A stretch of DNA of 64,000 nucleotides, from assembly GCF_037325665.1 (NCBI RefSeq), contig NC_090258.1, positions 34,809,629-34,873,628 of the forward strand, written 5' to 3'. A model generated the notes under the pieces. It had not been told where the DNA came from. It searched no databases and was given only the letters and a program-made list of their open reading frames with translations. The stretch comes from Littorina saxatilis (lineage: Eukaryota; Mollusca; Gastropoda; Littorinimorpha; Littorinidae). The first letter of the stretch is position 1. Each line of letters starts with the position of its first letter. A program made the translations under genes and the position numbers. Below are positions 1 to 10,462 of this stretch, piece by piece.

Positions 1-225
1 CACACACTGCACACACACACACACACACACACATACGTCTCGATCTCAGGGCAGAAACAAAAGTTGAGCTACAATAGACGGTAAACAGATACAATAAAAA
101 AAATAAAAAATAGTTTTGCCGCAGATGTTGAACATTTGACTGAGACGGAGTTAAAATGTGACTAAATAAGGGAGAAGACTGCACCACGGCACAGTGAGTT
201 CAACTTCTCTCGGTGAAGAATGCAG

Positions 226-517
226 CAGGGCCGGACCCAGGGGGGGGTTCCAGGGGTTCCGGAACCCCACCCCTGGAAAAAGCATGTACCTTGCTTTGAC
301 TTTTACTAGTTTTAACCCTCAAAACAAGGCCCAAAATGCACCAGATTGCACAGATTTTAACCGTTTTTCAACAATTTTCCGGGGGAGCATGCCCCCGGAC
401 CACCCTAGTTCGCGCGCCTGCTTTGCAGGCGTGCGCTTGTGGCTTCGCCACTTCGCTGATTTGCCCCCCCAAAAAAAGGAGGAACCCCCCCCTTACAACT
501 CATTTGGTCCGGCCCTG
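226..517. mobile_element. hAT-type MITE with CAGGGCCGGACC ends
   Basis: The left end CAGGGCCGGACCCAGG and right end GGTCCGGCCCTG are inverted. TGCAG flanks both sides, suggesting a 5-bp target duplication. No transposase is present. The interior is G-rich then C-rich. Confidence 0.65.
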
Positions 518-690
518 TGCAGGATGCAGTGAATACACAAGAGAGGCTGAATTATGTTTACACCGAGTTCAACTGAGTCTACAAATAAAGCTCGGTCAGG
601 ACCTTTTCACATCACATTGCAGCACGCTTACGTCTGCATTGCAGTGTCACAGTGTGATTTGCTTAGCAAGTATGTGCCGGGCCAGTCGTC

Positions 691-707
691 GTGACTGAGA
701 GAGAGAG

Positions 708-748
<41 letters not shown>

Positions 749-1100
749 AGAGAGAGAGAGACTAGAGAGAGAGAGAGAGACAGAGAGAGAGAGACGGACA
801 GAGAGAGAGAGACAGAGACACTGGAGACAGACAGGGACAGAGACAGAGACACAGAGACAGAGCATATGGAGAGACTGAGAATGAGAGAGAGACACACACA
901 ACGGCACACACAGACACAGAGAGAGACACAGAGAGAGACAGATAACACATACATAGAGAAATATATAGAGAGAGCCTGAGAGACACACACACAAACAGAG
1001 ATAGACAGACTGAGAGAGAGAGATATATGAGAGAGACTGAGGGAGAGAGACAATGAGAGAGAAGGAGAGAGAAAGAGAGAAAGAGAGGGGGGGGGGGGGA
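691..1100. repeat. imperfect GA/CA microsatellite tract
   Basis: About 400 bp of GA repeats with interspersed GACA and CACA blocks, ending in a G run. Long open frames through it encode only Ser/Leu/Cys runs and are not genes. Confidence 0.95.
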
Positions 1101-1563
1101 GGCTTCATATCGTTTTGTCCGTCCAACTGTGAACGAGTACATGTATAAGCAAATCACGGTATAACGCCTAGCTGTATACTTGTTTGTAACAGTTTCGTCT
1201 TGTTTGTTTGTTCAGTTTGTACGTACGTACGTAAGTTCGTTCGTTCGTTCGTTTGCTAGTTTGTTTGTTGTTATTTGTTACACAGCTTACACGCCAGGCT
1301 ATCTCTCTCCGTCTCACACACAAGGCTTTGGCTATTAGTTCCCGGTAAGCGCATCTATACTATAGTTGTAAACCTGGCAAGGTGATTTTGTCCTGCGCTG
1401 TTCTAGTGGTGATATATTTTAAGAGTAACAACACAAAAAACGTAAGAATGTTTCCAATGAATATGTAGCAGCGTGTGTTCTACGGTCAGGATCGGCAAAT
1501 ATGGTGATCAAAGTTCTCACTGGGAAAAAAAACTAAGTAAAAGACTGCCCACCTTAAAATAAT

Positions 1564-2325
1564 AACAAGTCGCGTAAGGCGAAAATACAATATTTAGTCA
1601 AGTAGCTGTCGAACTCACAGAATGAAACTGAACGCAATGCAACGCAGCAAGACCGTATACTCGTGGTCCACCGCTCACGACATAGGCAGTGAAATTGACA
1701 AGAAGAGCGGGGTAGTGGTTACGCTATGCTGCATAGCACGCTTTTCTGTACCTCTCTTCGTTTTAACTTTCTGAGCGTGTTTTTAATCCAAACATATCAT
1801 ATCTATATATTTTTGGAATCAGGAACCAACAAGGAATAAGATGAAAGTGTTTTTAAATTGATTTCGAAAAACAATTTTTGATAATAATTTTTATATATTT
1901 AATTTTCAGAGCTTGTTTTTAATCCGAATATAACATATTTATATGTTTTTGGAATCAGCAAATGATGGAGAATAAGATAAACGTAAATTTGGATCGTTTT
2001 ATAAGTTTTTATTTTTTTTTACAATTTTCAGATTTTTAATGACCAAAGTCATTAATTAATTTTTAAGCCACCAAGCTGAAATGCAATACCGAACCCCAGG
2101 CTTCGTCGAAGAGTACTTGACCAAAATTTCAACCAATTTGGTTGAAAAATGAGGGCGTGACAGTGCCGCCTCAACTTTCACGAAAAGCCGGATATGACGT
2201 CATCAAAGACATTTATCAAAAAAATGAAAAAAACGTATGGGGATATCATACCCAGGAACTCTCATGTCAAATTTCATAAAGATCGGTCCAGTAGTTTGGT
2301 CTGAATTGCTCTACACGCACGCACG

Positions 2326-2368
<43 letters not shown>

Positions 2369-2913
2369 ACACACAGGGGCGGACCTAGTTGTGAATAAGG
2401 GGGGGGTTCCAAATTGGAGCAGGGGTCCAGGGGCAAAGCCCTGGTGGGGGGTCTGGGAGGTGAAGCCCCCCAGATGCTGAAGGAATTTTATTTTTTTAGG
2501 TCAATCGGAGGCCTCTCCTGGAAGATAACAAGGTATCTATTCAGTAAATATGCGTGTACAAATATGTGCACCTTTGACTTTGAGAAGGCAATGTGCTATT
2601 TTATATGAACTACTATTTCAATATAACTAATCATTTCAAAAATAATTCGGAGGGGGGTTAGCCTTTGAGTTTCTCGTCAGTTTCAAGCATGTTGCATTTG
2701 GAAGGAAGGAAAGCACAAGCGCTTTATTTTTTTACTAAAAAAATAAAATAAAATAAAAACGGATGGGGGAGGGAGGGGGGGGTTCCGGGCACCCAGGAAC
2801 CCCCCCCCTAGGTCCGCCCCTGCACACACACACACACACACATACACCACGACCCTCGTTTCGATTCCCCCTCGATGTTAAAATATTTAGTCAAGTTTTG
2901 ACTAAATATAAAA
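1564..2913 (+). mobile_element. Helentron-like repeat, copy 1 (interrupted)
   Basis: It begins ACAAGTCGCGTAAGGCGAAA and ends in a palindrome built from ATTTAGTCAAG/CTTGACTAAAT. A CA microsatellite lies near the 3' end, and that tract is split by a hAT-type element at 2374-2822. The short subterminal inverted match, internal microsatellite and 3' hairpin resemble Helentron-associated (DINE/HINE) elements. Confidence 0.7.
2374..2822. mobile_element. hAT-type MITE inside Helentron-like copy 1
   Basis: Inverted ends CAGGGGCGGACCTAG and CTAGGTCCGCCCCTG. It is flanked on both sides by CACACACA, so an 8-bp duplication is possible but cannot be told from the microsatellite. 449 bp, no coding capacity. 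Confidence 0.75.
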
Positions 2914-2954
2914 ATCAAGCGCCTATGACCCTAGAAAAAGATTCATTGGCCGAG

Positions 2955-3054
2955 CACCAGAACGGAAGTGACGTTCAGCCATCACTTCCTGAAAGTAGGC
3001 GGGTCGAATTCTGCTGACGAAAGTTTTGCCGTGCAGCTTGGATACGTGATTTCA
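2955..3054 (+). promoter_or_regulatory. possible ABRACL promoter and first non-coding exon
   Basis: CGGAAGTGACGT (composite ETS/CRE type) and an inverted ETS site CACTTCCTG lie about 50-90 bp upstream of a good donor at 3055 (TTTCA then GTAAGT). The arrangement is typical of TATA-less housekeeping promoters. The link to ABRACL, 6 kb away across repeats, is inferred. Confidence 0.28.
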
Positions 3055-3394
3055 GTAAGTGTTTGGTTAGATGAACGACTACATTTAAACTTTGGCTTTT
3101 ACATTGCGATGGCGAAATAGCAAAGGGTAGTAAGGCTGTCGATGTTGCGCATTCTAAGCTCTAGCCTTTGTACATGATGTAGTCAGAGCACAGGCGGAAG
3201 GTATCGTCCACTGGACTACTACTATCACAGAAACTGAGAAAGACTACAAGGTACGTCACTCACCTTCGAGTCTTCTGTGTTCTTGGAGTCGCTTCCTGTG
3301 GGAAAATATTGTTCAAGACGGTTTGCCTCTTCCTACAGTCTGTGTAAGGTCAAATAAATACAGTTGAATGATTGCATGTACCTTTAATTTTCAG

Positions 3395-4257
3395 GGGTCC
3401 GACTAAACTACGCGCCAGCACGCGCTAGCACGCGCCAGCACGCGCTACCTTGAACCATAGCACTTATATACTTTATTTTTATATTTCTAGTTAGTTCATC
3501 GTCCATTCTCACATAATACAAAATTTCAAACTTCAATGATGAAAAATACGGAAGTTATGACGAGTTTAAGGAGAGCTAATGCACTACTCTCAAATCCGAC
3601 GATTTCCGCCATTGACTAAACAGCGCGCTACCACTTTGAAGTAGACGCTACCCGGTGATCCATAACACTTACATAATTTATTTTTATAGTCTATATAGTT
3701 AATTGTCCATTCTTACATAATACAAAATTTCAAACTTGAGTGTTGAACATTTCAGTAGTTATGACGGGTTTTAGGCGAGCTAATTCGCTACTCTCAAATC
3801 CGACAAAATCCGGCAGTGACTAAAACTGCTCGCTACCAATTTTAAGTGGACGCTTCTGAGATTCATAGCTGTTATATGATTTATTTGTATGTTTCTAGTC
3901 ATTCCATCGTCAGTTCTTACATTATACAAAATTTCAAACTTCAGTGATAAAAACCAATGTCGGATACGGAGTCATTCGTTCCAACACAGTCAGTCGGATG
4001 CGGTGTGTGTGTGTGTGTCATCCATAGCACTTACATACTTTATTTTTATATTTCTTGTTAGATCATCGTCCATTCTCACATAATACAAAATGTCAATTTT
4101 CAATGATGAAAATTACGGAAGTTATGACAAAACTTCGACATTGACTGAATACTGACCAACTGCACAACCACTTTGAAGCAGGCACTGCCTTGACCTGTAT
4201 CATTTATGTTACTTTATTCTTTCACCATCTCTCACAAATAACACCAACCACACCCCC

Positions 4258-4293
<36 letters not shown>

Positions 4294-5083
4294 TCTCCTC
4301 TCTCTCTTCTGGTCTAGTTACTGTGCCGACTGTGTGTATGTCTTCGGTGTTATCTTCGTGGGTTTCTTTGTACGTCTCGTTCTTAACCCTTCATCGAACG
4401 ATACAAGTGCCGTCCTCACAAAGAGGATTTTTAACCTGCAACTCATCGAAATCGTATCCTAGTCACTCTTCTTTACATCTACACCAAGATAAAGGGAAGT
4501 AAAGCTAGCTAACAAACAAACAACTGTTCCTGCACTTTTTGATTGTTTTGTCATGCTATACAACTTATTTTAATTTATTTTTTAATCATTTTTTTAATTA
4601 ATTTTACTAGAACGGTAGCATATCAACAACATTCGGCTTAAAAAGGCTTGTTCATCCTGTGAGGACGCAAGACTTCAAGTTTGTCCGTATTTTGTCGGAT
4701 TTGAAAGTAGCGCATTAGCTTGCCTAAAACCCGTCATAACTACTGAAATGTTCAACACTCAAGCTTGAAATTTTGTATTATGTAAGAATGGACAATTAAC
4801 TATATAGACTATAAAAATAAACTATGTAAGTGTTATGGATCACCGGGTAGCGTCTACTTCAAAGTGGTAGCGCGCTGTTTAGTCAATGGCGGAAATCGTC
4901 GGATTTGAGAGTAGTGCATTAGCTCTCCTTAAACTCGTCATAATTTCCGTATTTTTCATCATTGAAGTTTGAAATTTTGTATTATGTGAGAATGGACGAT
5001 GAACTAACTAGAAATATAAAAATAAAGTATATAAGTGCTATGGTTCAAGGTAGCGCGTGCTGGCGCGTAGTTTACTCGGGCCG
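3395..5083. mobile_element. inserted foldback element with 8-bp target duplication
   Basis: ATTTTCAG occurs at 3387-3394 and 5084-5091, directly flanking the element. The uninterrupted right arm of the host element has the site once. The ends are inverted (GGGTCCGACTAAACTACG and its diverged complement). Each arm is built from units of about 200 bp repeated in tandem (CATAATACAAAATTTCAAAC is a shared word). No transposase is visible. The superfamily is undetermined; 8 bp fits hAT, P or Merlin. Confidence 0.75.
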
Positions 5084-5518
5084 ATTTTCAGCTTCCGTCC
5101 GCTGCAGGTTGTTATTAACCATCATTTGGACGAATCTTCGTTTGCGAGCCGCTAATATCCACTTTGCGTCAAATCATGCATCCGCACCGAATATGCATAC
5201 CAGCGCTCATTGGTCTAAAACATATGTAAATATTGTGCAGCAAAGGGAAGCTACCCACGGGAGTTTTCACTTTCGGTATTAGTGAAGAACCATTTGCCAC
5301 TTCATTCAAAATGAGGAAAACGTAATTTTTTGGGTAAGTACTGAATTTATGAATGAACAAGAAACGAGCGAAAAACTAAATTGTTTTGTTTTATAAAATT
5401 AGCTGAAAGTAAACATTATTGTTTCAAAATTATATGTAGATATAGTGTGTTGAGGCATGTGGTTTTTTATATTTAGTCAAGTTTTGATTTAATGTTATCG
5501 CTGTTACTGTTGTTAGTG

Positions 5519-5881
5519 TTATTCGCAATCTGCATCATGCATGACACGACTAATGATATCTTTGTCGCTAAAACGGCCATCCATAATCCCAGCGAATTTG
5601 TGGATTGTGGTGCCGCTCAGCTGACTGGCTGCAATACCTGTTGTTGCCGTGATGCGGACTGTTTTTCCTGTTTGTTCCAGTTGACATTTTAATTTTTTAA
5701 CTAAAGTAGACTTTCCTGTGCCGGCTTGACCTAACAAAAAAAAATTATGCCCCCCAAGAGCAGCTTGGATAACGTTGGCCTCTGCCATATCGTTGCCACT
5801 CTTCGTTGCACGAACGGAACCGATGCAGACGATTTCAGTCGACCAATGAAAATAATCATCGAATATCCTGTTATTAACCAA
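5519..5881 (-). pseudogene. PIF1-family helicase N-terminal fragment
   Basis: The frame contains a Walker A motif GQAGTGKSTLVKKL followed by TATTGIAASQLSGTTIHKFA, the motif I and Ia region of PIF1-like DNA helicases. Only about 90 helicase residues are present and all later motifs are missing. PIF1-like helicases are carried by Helitrons and Helentrons. A Helentron-like 3' hairpin lies just downstream at 5468-5487, which suggests the source but does not prove it. Confidence 0.7.
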
Positions 5882-6166
5882 TGAGCGCTGGTATGCATAT
5901 TCGGTGCGGATGCATGATTTGACGCAAAGTGGATATCAGCGGCTCGCAAACGAAGATTCGTCCAAATGATGGTTAAAAACAACCTGCAGCGGACGGAAGC
6001 TGAAAATTAAAGGTACATACAGTTCAAACAATCATTCAACTGTATTTATTTGACCTTATACAGACTGTAGGAAGAGGCAAACCGTCTTGAACAATATTTT
6101 TCCCCAGGAAGCGACTCCAAGAACACAGATGACTCGAAGGTGAGTGACGTACCTTGTAGTCTTTCT

Positions 6167-6257
6167 GTGATAGTAGTAGTCCAGTGGACGATACCTTCCG
6201 CCTGTGGTCAGAGCACAGGCGGAAGGTATCGTCCACTGGACTACAAGTACTACTATC
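6167..6257. repeat. short hairpin at foldback boundary
   Basis: Arms containing CCAGTGGACGATACCTTCCG and its complement flank a 7-base loop GTCAGAG. It is the edge of the right arm, partly re-inverted. Confidence 0.8.
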
Positions 6258-6262
6258 ACTAT

Positions 6263-6263
<1 letters not shown>

Positions 6264-6313
<50 letters not shown>

Positions 6314-6332
6314 TTTGGGTAAGCGTTATGCT

Positions 6333-6410
<78 letters not shown>
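6264..6410. repeat. GT then CT microsatellites
   Basis: A GT run at about 6264-6310 is followed by a CT run at about 6332-6408. The open frames here are repeat artefacts. Confidence 0.97.
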
Positions 6411-6412
<2 letters not shown>

Positions 6413-7134
6413 GTCATATCAACCTATTCCTTCATGAGTGTATTTCTAGGAGCAGCCGGCGATTGTGGTAATAAAATACGTTATCATCCTCGTTGAGACG
6501 GCGAGGTACCATATCGCCCCGGATTTGTAGTAGCAGATTTAATTTTTTTTAAGTTCATGCTCTGCTTCCTTTCAACATGTCGGGGTACGTGTCAACTCGC
6601 CCGCCCCTGTGTATTCCATGCAATAAAGTCATGTTTATTTTTGACGTTTCTCTTGCAGAACAAATTATAAAAAATGACAAGTTTTACCTGGTTTTACCTG
6701 ATATCTGTTAGGTGGTGATCAGTGTGCCAGTCACAACCATTGCTATTCAGGTGTTAACTGACTGCCAGTCTTGGAGGAAAAAATGTTATGTACTACAACA
6801 GGTTTCAGTTCAGGGTCGACAAAATGAACGGAGATAAAACACACTGGAAATATATAAACAAAGGCTGTGTGTTTTATTTAACCTTACCTTTCAAGCAACT
6901 AAACAGAGAATTGTCTGTGTACATGTATGTTTCATTGTCTGCATGCATGAGTGTGTGTGTGTGTGTGAAAAACAGAGATGGATTTTTACGAGAGGCTGCG
7001 AATTGCCTCTCTGGCAAATACCGCGATAATTGGGGAGAGATGGGAGGGGGCAAGATAGGAGGGGACGAGTCTGGACGTCATCGTTGAGACTGGCCCGTGT
7101 GGGTATCGAGTGGTGGTCACAGGCGAGTGAACCA
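6411..7134. other. unassigned, no gene seen
   Basis: Unique-looking AT-rich DNA with a short GT run near 6953. No coding, RNA or repeat signal was recognised. Confidence 0.4.
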
Positions 7135-7694
7135 GTGTAACGAATTCAGCTTTCCCCCTCATTCAGCTTTCTGATTCAATATATATATATCCGAGACTGA
7201 AATGTTTTTTCCTGGTCAAATTAAAGAAGTACACTTATTTAAGGAAGAAACACATGTCTGTTTTTTGCAAGTGAAGGAAATTGGTGAATCCCGGCTGCGG
7301 CCGCCTGGTGGGTTAAGGGTGGAGATTTTTCCGATCTCCCAGGTCAACTTGTGTGCAGACCTGCTAGTGCCTTACCCCCCTTCGTGTGTACACGCAAGCA
7401 CAAGACCAAGTGCGCACAGAAAAGATCCTGTAATCCATGTCAGAGTTGGGTGGGTTATAGAAACACGAAAATACCCAGCATGCTCCCCTGAAATCGGCGT
7501 ATGCTGCCTGAATGGCGGGGTAAAAACGGTCATACACGTAAAAACCCACTCATGCAAAAACATGAGTGAACGTGGGAGTTTCAGCCCATGAATAAAGAAG
7601 ATCATCAGTACCATGGAAGGGAGGGGGGCTTTTCAGTGTGGAGTTTATACAATATCAGAAAGCTGAATGAGAGGAAAAGCTGAATTCGCTACAC
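7135..7694. mobile_element. TIR element holding a SINE-like body
   Basis: Ends of about 43 bp are inverted: GTGTAACGAATTCAGC at left, GCTGAATTCGCTACAC at right. The interior (about 7265-7605) shares a block with other SINEs here (CAACTTGTGTGCAGAC and an AAAGATCC-type word). No target duplication was identified. Confidence 0.55.
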
Positions 7695-8246
7695 AGGAAC
7701 GGAGGAAAGGAAACAGGGAATGCTTAGTTGAGCGTTGCAACTTTAGGGAAAGAGACTTTGCTTTTAAAGATACAGCTCTCCTTTTTGTTCCAGACAAAAC
7801 TTTCGAAATCCATGCATATGTACTCAGTACTCTGGGTTACCGTACTCTCTCTATCAATTCTCTTGCAGTTGCACCTACAGTAATACAAATGTACTATTAA
7901 TTTTGAAATGCTTGTCAATAACATGTCATCTTTGTATCTATGGTGACTATAGTTGGCATTTAGTTGAAACACAACAGCATGAAAGCCGACCTGACAACCT
8001 TTAAGCCAAAAAGACCCAACGATTTCCAAAATCTACTGTCTCCTGTTTTTAATGTCAAAATGACACAAATGCATAGTAACTGTCATAAATTAAAAAAAAA
8101 CTATACCGATGCGTTTGAATGCAGTTTTGAGATGAGGCCATTTATTGTAAAACTACCATATTCATATATTCAGCAAACAGATTGATTTTACATGAGGTAG
8201 TGTCTATACAGTGAAATGTTTTGCATGTCATTTAAAAGGACACCAG

Positions 8247-8552
8247 CACGGTTGGCCAAGTGGTAAGGCGTCCGCCCCGTGATCGGGAGGTCGTGGGTTC
8301 GAACCCCGGCCGGGTCATACCTAAGACTTTAAAATTGGCAATCTAGTGGCTGCATGCTCCGCCTGGCGTCTGGCATCATAGGGTTAGTGCTAGGACTGGT
8401 TGGTCCGGTGTCAGAATAATGTGACTGGGTGAGACATGAAGCCTGTGCTGCGACTTCTGTCTTGTGTGTGGCGCACGTTAAATGTCAAAGCAGCACCGCC
8501 CTGATATGGCCCTTCGTGGTCGGCTGGGCGTTAAGCAAACAAACAAACAAAA
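8247..8552 (+). mobile_element. tRNA-derived SINE
   Basis: The head has an A box TGGCCAAGTGG and a B box GGTTCGAACCC (about 8296-8306). The anticodon arm does not fold like a working tRNA and is followed by 200 bp of body. The body ends GGGCGTTAAGC and an (AAAC)n tail. The next element starts seven bases later. Confidence 0.8.
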
Positions 8553-8558
8553 ATTTAA

Positions 8559-8918
8559 AGCCATATGTACTCGATGACTATACACGCTAATTGCTTTACC
8601 AACAGCTGGAGACATGCTAAATTAAGTTCCCTGCAAAATATTGTGGTCTAGGACCCCTTCAATGTTGAGATATGTTAATTTTCATTTTGATCTGGATCGT
8701 CCTATTTATAGATTTGCCAACAGAGGTAGCGTTGACGCAAGGGAAATAACTCCGCGTCTTTGTTTACATCCAAAGTTTTTGAGACTCTAAAACAAGCTGT
8801 AATGCATGTATATGGTCCGCGCATGGCGACATATCGTCATTACATGGTCTTATGGTGCGTTTGACATCGATTATGGGCAAACTACACTTTGTAAACACGG
8901 GAGCGCGTACATATGCCT
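8559..8918. mobile_element. TTAA-flanked MITE, copy 1
   Basis: 360 bp, flanked by TTAA on both sides. The ends AGCCATATGTAC and GTACATATGCCT are inverted with one mismatch. TTAA duplication points to piggyBac or Kolobok. The second copy at 30549-30909 is nearly identical in length. Confidence 0.8.
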
Positions 8919-9219
8919 TTAAAAGGACCAATCAAATTTATATCCAAAATAGTCAGTTTTATTCACCAATCTTGTCAAACAATGACGCTATGGCATGTCA
9001 TTAACGATATAGGTGTCATTCTTCTCGGATACCATAAAAGGCATTTTTTAAGCTGTTCAGAGAGAACTTCAGCTCTCAACAGTAGTCTTCCATTTCAAAG
9101 AGCAAGTCTGGCTGGTTTGACTATTAAAAAAGTAAAAGATTCAAAGTATGCAAGGTCATCCTTTTGTACATGAAGATCCCTCTTGATGCATTTTTTTTTT
9201 TTTTTTTTACAGCAGCAAA

Positions 9220-9280
9220 ATGAATGTTGAACATGAAGTACAACTCCTGAAGGAGGAAATCAAACGACTGGGAACACAAG
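9220..9280 (+). CDS. ABRACL: ABRACL coding exon 1
   Basis: Residues 1-20 plus one base: MNVEHEVQLLKEEIKRLGTQ. The donor GTTGGT is weak but in phase with the GAG-rich second exon. Confidence 0.94.
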
Positions 9281-10462
9281 GTTGGTGCACTATGTGTCAA
9301 AATGGGCAAAATCCCCTTTTAGTCTTTAGTTTACTGTCACATTGAATAAATCTCAAAATGTTCAGTCTTCTTTTAGAACACGCTGTTACTTTTCTGCTCA
9401 CAAATTGCATTTTTCCGTATATAAGGACGCACACACATGCACCCTCCCACCCAGTCCCGTCCCCGCACACACACACACACACACACGCTCTCTCTCTTTT
9501 CTCCCAAGTGAATGAATTAAATATCCATTAACAAAATGGCTATTTCATTTGAGTCATAATCCGTCGTTTTATGTTGTCATCTATTCCACTAATAACCCAG
9601 ATTTTTTATGATTTTAAAACAGTGAATATGTTAGCAGCCTAGCAAGTTCTGTGTGTGTGTGTGTGCACTAACATGTGTGCACATCAGGCATGGTACATCT
9701 TGGCAATTTCGTGAAAATCAGCTAGTCAAAAAAAACTAAAACTTTGATTTTGTGTAATTACTTTAAGAGAAGGCCAGAAAATAGTATTCAGAATGATCAG
9801 GAAAAACCGTCAGTCAGCTCAGTACCATGCCTGGCACATCAACACAGGTACAATGGCTGCACAGGGCAGGGAAATAGCTCAGTCGGTAGCAGCGCTGGCT
9901 TCAAGTTGTCGCTATCGGTGTCAGTTCGATCCCCAGGTTCGGCGAGGGATTTATTTCCCAGAGTCAACTTTGTGCAGACTCTCTCTAGTGTCCGAACACC
10001 CCTGTGTGCACGCATGCGCACGATAAAGATCCCAAGTTCACAGCAAAAGTCTCACTCTCAGGGCTTGGAAACATGGGTGCATGCAGTAAAAAAGGAAGAA
10101 AAAATTGGGGAGCCCCATACTGTATGGCAGCTCACTTTCCCCAGTGAGAAAGCAGCCCGAATTTCAATGAGGGTAGCCTCACAGGACGATATGAAATCTT
10201 ATCCTTATCCTTACGGTATCCTTACTGCTTATGCAAGCAACCTAAATCAGAATGACAATAACTGTTTTCAGCCGAGGATGGGCATCCAGAAGTGACCTTT
10301 GGTGTTTTGTTCAACGACGAAAAGTGTGCCAACCTGTTTGAAGCTCTGGTCGGAACCCTGAGGGCAGCCAAGCGTAAAAAGATCGTCACCTACGAGGGAG
10401 AACTCTTGTTGCAAGGCGTTCATGACAATGTCAAAATTAAACTTCTACAAGTAGATGACTGA
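9220..10462 (+). CDS. ABRACL: costars family protein ABRACL, two coding exons
   Basis: Exons 9220-9280 and 10272-10462 join to 252 nt (83 aa). The protein reads MNVEHEVQLLKEEIKRLGTQ, then FGVLFNDEKCANLFEALVGT, then KIVTYEGELLLQGVHDNVKI and ends in VDD. Human ABRACL is 81 aa and nearly collinear (MNVDHEVNLLVEEIHRLG, KCANLFEALVGTLKAAKRRK, GELLLQGVHD). It is a single winged-helix costars domain, associated with actin dynamics and cell motility. The start is fixed by this match. The acceptor at 9212 follows a long T run and leaves seven bases of 5' UTR, so at least one upstream non-coding exon is expected. The intron contains a SINE. Confidence 0.95.
9868..10230 (+). mobile_element. SINE in the ABRACL intron
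   Basis: A tRNA-like head (AAATAGCTCAGTCGGTAGCA, B box AGTTCGATCCC), a central block with GATAAAGATCCC, and a (TTATCC)n tail near 10195-10225. Confidence 0.7.
10272..10462 (+). CDS. ABRACL: ABRACL coding exon 2 (stop)
   Basis: Residues 21-83 with the core costars signature KCANLFEALVGTLRAAKRKK. It follows a TTTTCAG acceptor and ends in a TGA stop at 10460-10462. Confidence 0.95.

Larger units (their letters stand above)
3189..6207. mobile_element. long-TIR foldback element carrying a PIF1 fragment
   Basis: The right arm 5877-6207 (about 330 bp) is the inverted copy of 3189-3394 plus 5092-5215. The left arm is split by a second element at 3395-5083. Without that insertion the element would be about 1.3 kb. 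Its middle contains a PIF1-like helicase fragment on the - strand. The exact outer ends are not certain. Confidence 0.7.

Noticed and set aside
628-1157. Overlapping open frames of 130-160 codons on the - strand
   Set aside because: They are translations of the GA/CA microsatellite (Ser/Leu/Cys runs) with no domain or splice signals.
6036-6471. Open frames through GT/CT runs on both strands
   Set aside because: Simple-repeat artefacts.
8247-8320. Functional tRNA gene
   Set aside because: A and B boxes are present but the anticodon arm does not fold properly, and the sequence continues into a SINE body with an (AAAC)n tail.
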